A DNA stretch of 64,000 bases from Candidatus Dadabacteria bacterium (lineage in GTDB: Bacteria > Desulfobacterota_D > UBA1144 > Nemesobacterales > Nemesobacteraceae). Positions 60,742 through 64,000 of the stretch are shown here, piece by piece. The notes beneath the pieces are model-generated. The model was not told where the DNA came from and did no database searches. It saw only the letters and a list, made by a program, of their open reading frames with translations. The DNA lies in contig JAJDTG010000011.1 in the NCBI GenBank assembly GCA_022827275.1, positions 1 through 64,000 of the forward strand, given 5' to 3'. How positions within the stretch are numbered: the first letter of the stretch is position 1; every line of letters starts with the position of its first letter. A program made the translations under genes and the position numbers.

Positions 60742-62109
60742 ATGTACGGCAAGATAAAGAAAGTCCATTTCATCGGTATAGGCGGCATAGGAATGAGCGG
60801 CATAGCCGAAGTGCTGATAAACATGGGACTTGAGGTAAGCGGCTCCGACCTTGCGGAAACCCAGATAACCCGACGTCTGGCTTCTCTGGGGGCTGTCGTT
60901 CACACAGGTCACAGCTCGGAGAACATCAAAGGAAGCGAGGTGGTCGTATACTCATCGGCAATCAGGAAGGACAATCCTGAGATGATCGCAGCAGCAGCGG
61001 CCAGGGTCCCCCTCATACCCAGGGCGGAAATGCTCGCGGAGCTAATGAGACTCAAATTCGGCATCGCAGTCGCCGGAAGCCACGGAAAAACCACCACGTC
61101 CTCTATGATAGCATCCGTGCTTTCCCACTGCGGTGCCGATCCAACCATAGTGGTAGGAGGAAAACTGCGGACCATAGACTCAAACGCCCACCTCGGAACC
61201 GGCCGCTTCATGGTAGTGGAAGCCGATGAGAGCGACGGATCATTCGAAAAACTCTCTCCAGTCGTCACGGTGCTCACAAATATCGACAGAGAGCATCTTG
61301 ATTACTACGGAGACATGAAGGCCCTCGAGCTTGCCTTCTCCAACTTCCTGCACAAGATTCCCTTCTACGGACTCGCAGTAACATGTGCCGACTGTCCGAG
61401 GACTGCAGAGATAAGCAGAAAATTCAACAAAAAAATACTGACTTACGGAATAAACAGCCCCGCGGACCTAATGGCCGAAAACATACGCTTTTCCAAGCTG
61501 CGTACATCGTTTGAAGTAACATACGGAGGTTACCTGCTCGGAGAGGTGGACCTCAGCACCCTAGGAGCCCATAACGCCCTAAATTCCCTGGCTGCAATAG
61601 CCGTGGGAATGGAGTTCGGCTTCAGTTTCGAGAAGATAAAAGAGGGTCTTGCGGCCTTTGAGGGCACGGAGAGAAGACTGCAATTGAAAAGCGAGAAAAA
61701 AGGTGTAAAAATAATAGATGATTACGGGCATCACCCGAGCGAGCTGGAAGTCACTATAGAAGCTCTTAAGGCAGCCTTTTCCCAAGAACCGATTCTTCTC
61801 TTCCAGCCCCACAGATTTTCTAGGACAAAGCTTCTTTACAACGATTTTGTCAGGGTTTTAGGAAAAATAAAACACCTATACGTTCTGGACATATATCCCG
61901 CCGGGGAAAAACCGGTAAAGGGAATAACTTCAGAAAAACTGGTCGAAGACATAAAAAAGGCTGGCAACGCGAACGCACGCCACGTGGATGACCCCGATGC
62001 TTTCGTGGACCGCATGGCAAGCAAGCTCAAAAAAGGAGACGTTCTGCTTACCTCGGGTGCAGGAGACGTCTGGAAATACGGAGACAGGATCGCAGACAGG
62101 ATCGGATGA
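60742..62109 (+). CDS. murC: UDP-MurNAc:L-alanine ligase
   Basis: A 455-residue Mur ligase. FIGIGGIGMSGIAEVL and SGSDLAE form the UDP site, VAGSHGKTTTSSMIA the ATP loop, EADESDGSF and NIDREHLDYY the metal region, and DDYGHHPSELE plus FQPHRFSR the C-terminal domain. Four-base overlap with murB. Confidence 0.97.
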   Translation: MYGKIKKVHFIGIGGIGMSGIAEVLINMGLEVSGSDLAETQITRRLASLGAVVHTGHSSENIKGSEVVVYSSAIRKDNPEMIAAAAARVPLIPRAEMLAELMRLKFGIAVAGSHGKTTTSSMIASVLSHCGADPTIVVGGKLRTIDSNAHLGTGRFMVVEADESDGSFEKLSPVVTVLTNIDREHLDYYGDMKALELAFSNFLHKIPFYGLAVTCADCPRTAEISRKFNKKILTYGINSPADLMAENIRFSKLRTSFEVTYGGYLLGEVDLSTLGAHNALNSLAAIAVGMEFGFSFEKIKEGLAAFEGTERRLQLKSEKKGVKIIDDYGHHPSELEVTIEALKAAFSQEPILLFQPHRFSRTKLLYNDFVRVLGKIKHLYVLDIYPAGEKPVKGITSEKLVEDIKKAGNANARHVDDPDAFVDRMASKLKKGDVLLTSGAGDVWKYGDRIADRIG

Positions 62110-63002
62110 ACAACTCAACTCAAAACAGCGACCTTGAAATACTGGACAACTATCCAATGAGGAAATATCTGTACATAAAGGTCGGGGGAGAGGCAAAGCG
62201 TCTAGTGTATCCACAGAACATGAGAAGTTTCCTTGAACTGCTCAGGAGCTGCCACGAGTCGGGGGAAAAAGTTACCGTGCTTGGAGCCGGTTCCAACACC
62301 ATAATAACCGAACAGGGAATAGACGGAGTGGTTATAAGTACGAGAAAGCTAAAGGAAGTACGGATAGACGGAACGCGCGTTGAAGCCGAATGCGGCGCAA
62401 TGCTCTCGTCCATAATGAACAGATCGATCCGTCTTGGTCTCACAGGATTCGAGTTCGCCGCCGGAATACCCGGGACAGTGGGAGGAAGCATATACATGAA
62501 CGCCGGCGCGAACGGTGGGGAGATAAAGGACGCAGTGAAAAAAGTTCACGTATGGCATGAGGGTGAGGAAAAAGAGCTCTCAAGGGAAGAGATAAGCTTC
62601 GAGTACAGAAAAAGCAATCTGCCCGAGGGTTCCATAGTCACGAAAGCCGTGTTCGAACTGCGCAGAGGAGACAGAAAGAAAAGTGAAGAGAACGTGAGAC
62701 AGTACCTAGCCTACAGAAACAGAACACAGCCCGTAAAAATGGCCAACACGGGTTCAGTCTTCAAGAACCCGCCCACGGTCAGTGCGGGAGAACTGCTCGA
62801 GGGACTGGGATTCAAGGGGCTTTGCGTCGGCGGAGCTAAATTCTCGGAAATCCACGCGAATTTCATCGTGAACTTCAACAAGGCAAAAGCCGACGATATC
62901 ATCGCACTGATAGAAAAAGCGAGGGAAGACGCATTGAGAAAACGGAACATAGCACTTGAGCCCGAAGTCGAAATAATGGGCAAGGAGGCGGGAACCGCAT
63001 GA
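62106..63002 (+). CDS. murB: UDP-N-acetylenolpyruvoylglucosamine reductase
   Basis: A 298-residue FAD enzyme completing UDP-MurNAc. VLGAGSNTIITEQG and AGIPGTVGGSIYMNAGANGGE bind FAD; FEYRKSNLPEG, NTGSVFKNPP (with the catalytic serine) and HANFIVNF follow. It lacks the YPTW loop seen in type I enzymes, so it is type II-like. Overlaps murC and ftsQ by four bases. Confidence 0.96.
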   Translation: MNNSTQNSDLEILDNYPMRKYLYIKVGGEAKRLVYPQNMRSFLELLRSCHESGEKVTVLGAGSNTIITEQGIDGVVISTRKLKEVRIDGTRVEAECGAMLSSIMNRSIRLGLTGFEFAAGIPGTVGGSIYMNAGANGGEIKDAVKKVHVWHEGEEKELSREEISFEYRKSNLPEGSIVTKAVFELRRGDRKKSEENVRQYLAYRNRTQPVKMANTGSVFKNPPTVSAGELLEGLGFKGLCVGGAKFSEIHANFIVNFNKAKADDIIALIEKAREDALRKRNIALEPEVEIMGKEAGTA

Positions 63003-63700
63003 GTACACTGACAAAGGGAATATCGGTGATCTTTTTCTTCTCGGTCTGCGGAATTGCTCTTTTCGCAATCGAGCCGTCGGAGCATCTCACTGTGAAGGAG
63101 GTTGTCATCACGGGAAACGGCAAGATAAGTTCTTCGGAAATCATAAAACGTTCCGGAATAAGAGCCGGGACAACATCCATGCTGTTTCCCGCTTCCAAAG
63201 CAAAGCAGGGAATCCTTGAGAATCCATGGGTAAGCGAAGTACGGGTGAAGAAGCTTCTTCACGGGAAAATAAAAATTGAGATTTACGAAAACGAGCCTTT
63301 CTGCATAGTAGCCCGTGAGGGAGTTGAACCACACTACATAAACGCAGAAGGAAGGGAACTAGGCACAGCCGAACCGTCGCAAGGTCTTGATTTCCCGGTT
63401 ATCTCAAGCAAGGAAAAGATCAGCCCGAGTCTCATGCTCCAAGCAATTGAAATTCTCAACCTCTCCAAGTCCAGTTCGGCTCTCGGCTGGTCGGAAATTT
63501 CCGAGATAGTGGTGGAAGAGAACTTCGGCATCAAACTCCTAACCCTTGACCGCAGATTCGTAACCTTCGGGAAAAACAACATGAAAAGCAAGTGGCACAA
63601 AGTTGAGAGAATAATAGTTCACTCACGCAAGAACAATCTGGTGGAAAAAGATATAGACATAAGTTCGGGTGACGTAGGTGTAATAGGCTACGACTCCTAA
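62999..63700 (+). CDS. ftsQ: Cell division protein FtsQ
   Basis: A 233-residue bitopic protein. One short N-terminal membrane helix (about 8-24), then a POTRA domain (LTVKEVVITGNGKISSSEII, NPWVSEVRVKKLLHGKIKIEIYENEPF) and a beta-rich C-terminal part (DRRFVTFGK). It has almost no cytoplasmic tail. It bridges FtsA/FtsZ-side and FtsL/FtsI-side components. ddl, often found just upstream, is absent. Confidence 0.92.
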   Translation: MSTLTKGISVIFFFSVCGIALFAIEPSEHLTVKEVVITGNGKISSSEIIKRSGIRAGTTSMLFPASKAKQGILENPWVSEVRVKKLLHGKIKIEIYENEPFCIVAREGVEPHYINAEGRELGTAEPSQGLDFPVISSKEKISPSLMLQAIEILNLSKSSSALGWSEISEIVVEENFGIKLLTLDRRFVTFGKNNMKSKWHKVERIIVHSRKNNLVEKDIDISSGDVGVIGYDS

Positions 63701-63709
63701 CATCATCAA

Positions 63710-64000
63710 ATGGCACAGAAAAGAAACAGTTCACTACCGATAGTTGGTCTCGACATAGGAACGACGAAAGTCTCCGTAGTTGTTGGAGAATCCGACTTAA
63801 ATGGCGATATCGAAATAATCGGCGTCGGCAACCATCCCTCCCACGGGCTCAAAAGGGGAGTGGTGGTCAACATAGAGAAAACTGTGGACTCCATACAGAA
63901 CGCGGTCGAGAAAGCCGAACACATGTCCGGACATGAGATAAATGAGGTCATAGTAGGAATAGCCGGCGGACATATAAAGGGAATGAACGGGCACGGAATG
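63710..64000 (+). CDS. ftsA: Cell division protein FtsA (partial, cut by window end)
   Basis: The first 97 residues are present. LPIVGLDIGTTKVSVVVGE is the actin-fold phosphate-1 region, and GLKRGVVVNIEKTVDSIQNAVEKAEHMSG plus VIVGIAGGHI form the FtsA-specific 1C start. It tethers FtsZ to the membrane through a C-terminal helix that lies outside the window. Ten bases separate it from ftsQ. Confidence 0.96.
   Translation, partial: MAQKRNSSLPIVGLDIGTTKVSVVVGESDLNGDIEIIGVGNHPSHGLKRGVVVNIEKTVDSIQNAVEKAEHMSGHEINEVIVGIAGGHIKGMNGHGM

Overview
The window looks like a chromosomal segment of a Gram-negative, diderm bacterium outside the well-studied groups. The evidence is a complete mra/mur/fts (dcw) cluster, lipoprotein signal peptides, Lgt, MurJ and DegP-type genes, a membrane pyrophosphatase, frequent ATA isoleucine codons in the housekeeping genes, and Gly-Gly-Cys C-terminal sorting tails. 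A Dadabacteria-like or Desulfobacterota-like lineage is my best guess. It is an inference from gene content, not a phylogenetic result.

Layout. Positions 1-2020 hold a decayed transposase end beside a GmrSD/DUF262-type gene. Positions 2257-4075 are a two-gene operon on the minus strand (LsrF-like aldolase/thiolase and zinc alcohol dehydrogenase), followed by a lone BMP-family lipoprotein (4280-5440). Positions 5683-17388 are the most unusual part. Three paralogous secreted proteins each carry a signal peptide, two Cache-like domains and a Gly-Gly-Cys/transmembrane/Arg sorting tail. They are interleaved with a biotin operon (bioB-bioA-bioF), a SulP-STAS transporter and an IS5-like remnant. Copy 1 is out of frame at a run of ten Gs, and a second run of ten Gs lies just upstream of copy 2. 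Copy 3 is followed by an aldehyde dehydrogenase and a MenB/BadI-like crotonase. The first codons and promoter of that dehydrogenase are found again as a remnant after copy 1, which implies segmental duplication.

Positions 19919-21223 encode a probably acquired AAA_14/DUF4143 ATPase carrying an in-frame palindromic repeat. Positions 21563-28098 are core genes on the plus strand: prs, rplY, pth, hppA, rpsF-rpsR-rplI and a THI4-type thiazole synthase with a cysteine at the sulfur-donor position. Positions 28149-39717 mix a putative metal-binding protein, RidA, DegP/HtrA, an FAD monooxygenase, a malonyl-CoA-synthetase-like ligase, peptide deformylase, a nitroreductase-like protein, a subtilase lipoprotein, aroE and ribF. 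Positions 39962-49322 form a long minus-strand run: trkH, trkA, lgt, a prohibitin-like gene, recJ, aroQ, a TPR gene, murJ and a small conserved gene.

Positions 49624-64000 are the dcw cluster in the order mraZ, rsmH, ftsL, ftsI, murE, murF, mraY, murD, ftsW, murG, murC, murB, ftsQ and ftsA (cut by the window edge). Start/stop overlaps are frequent and ddl is absent. Ahead of mraZ is a set of TGGCA repeats with the spacing expected of a MraZ operator.

No rRNA, tRNA or CRISPR array was recognised.
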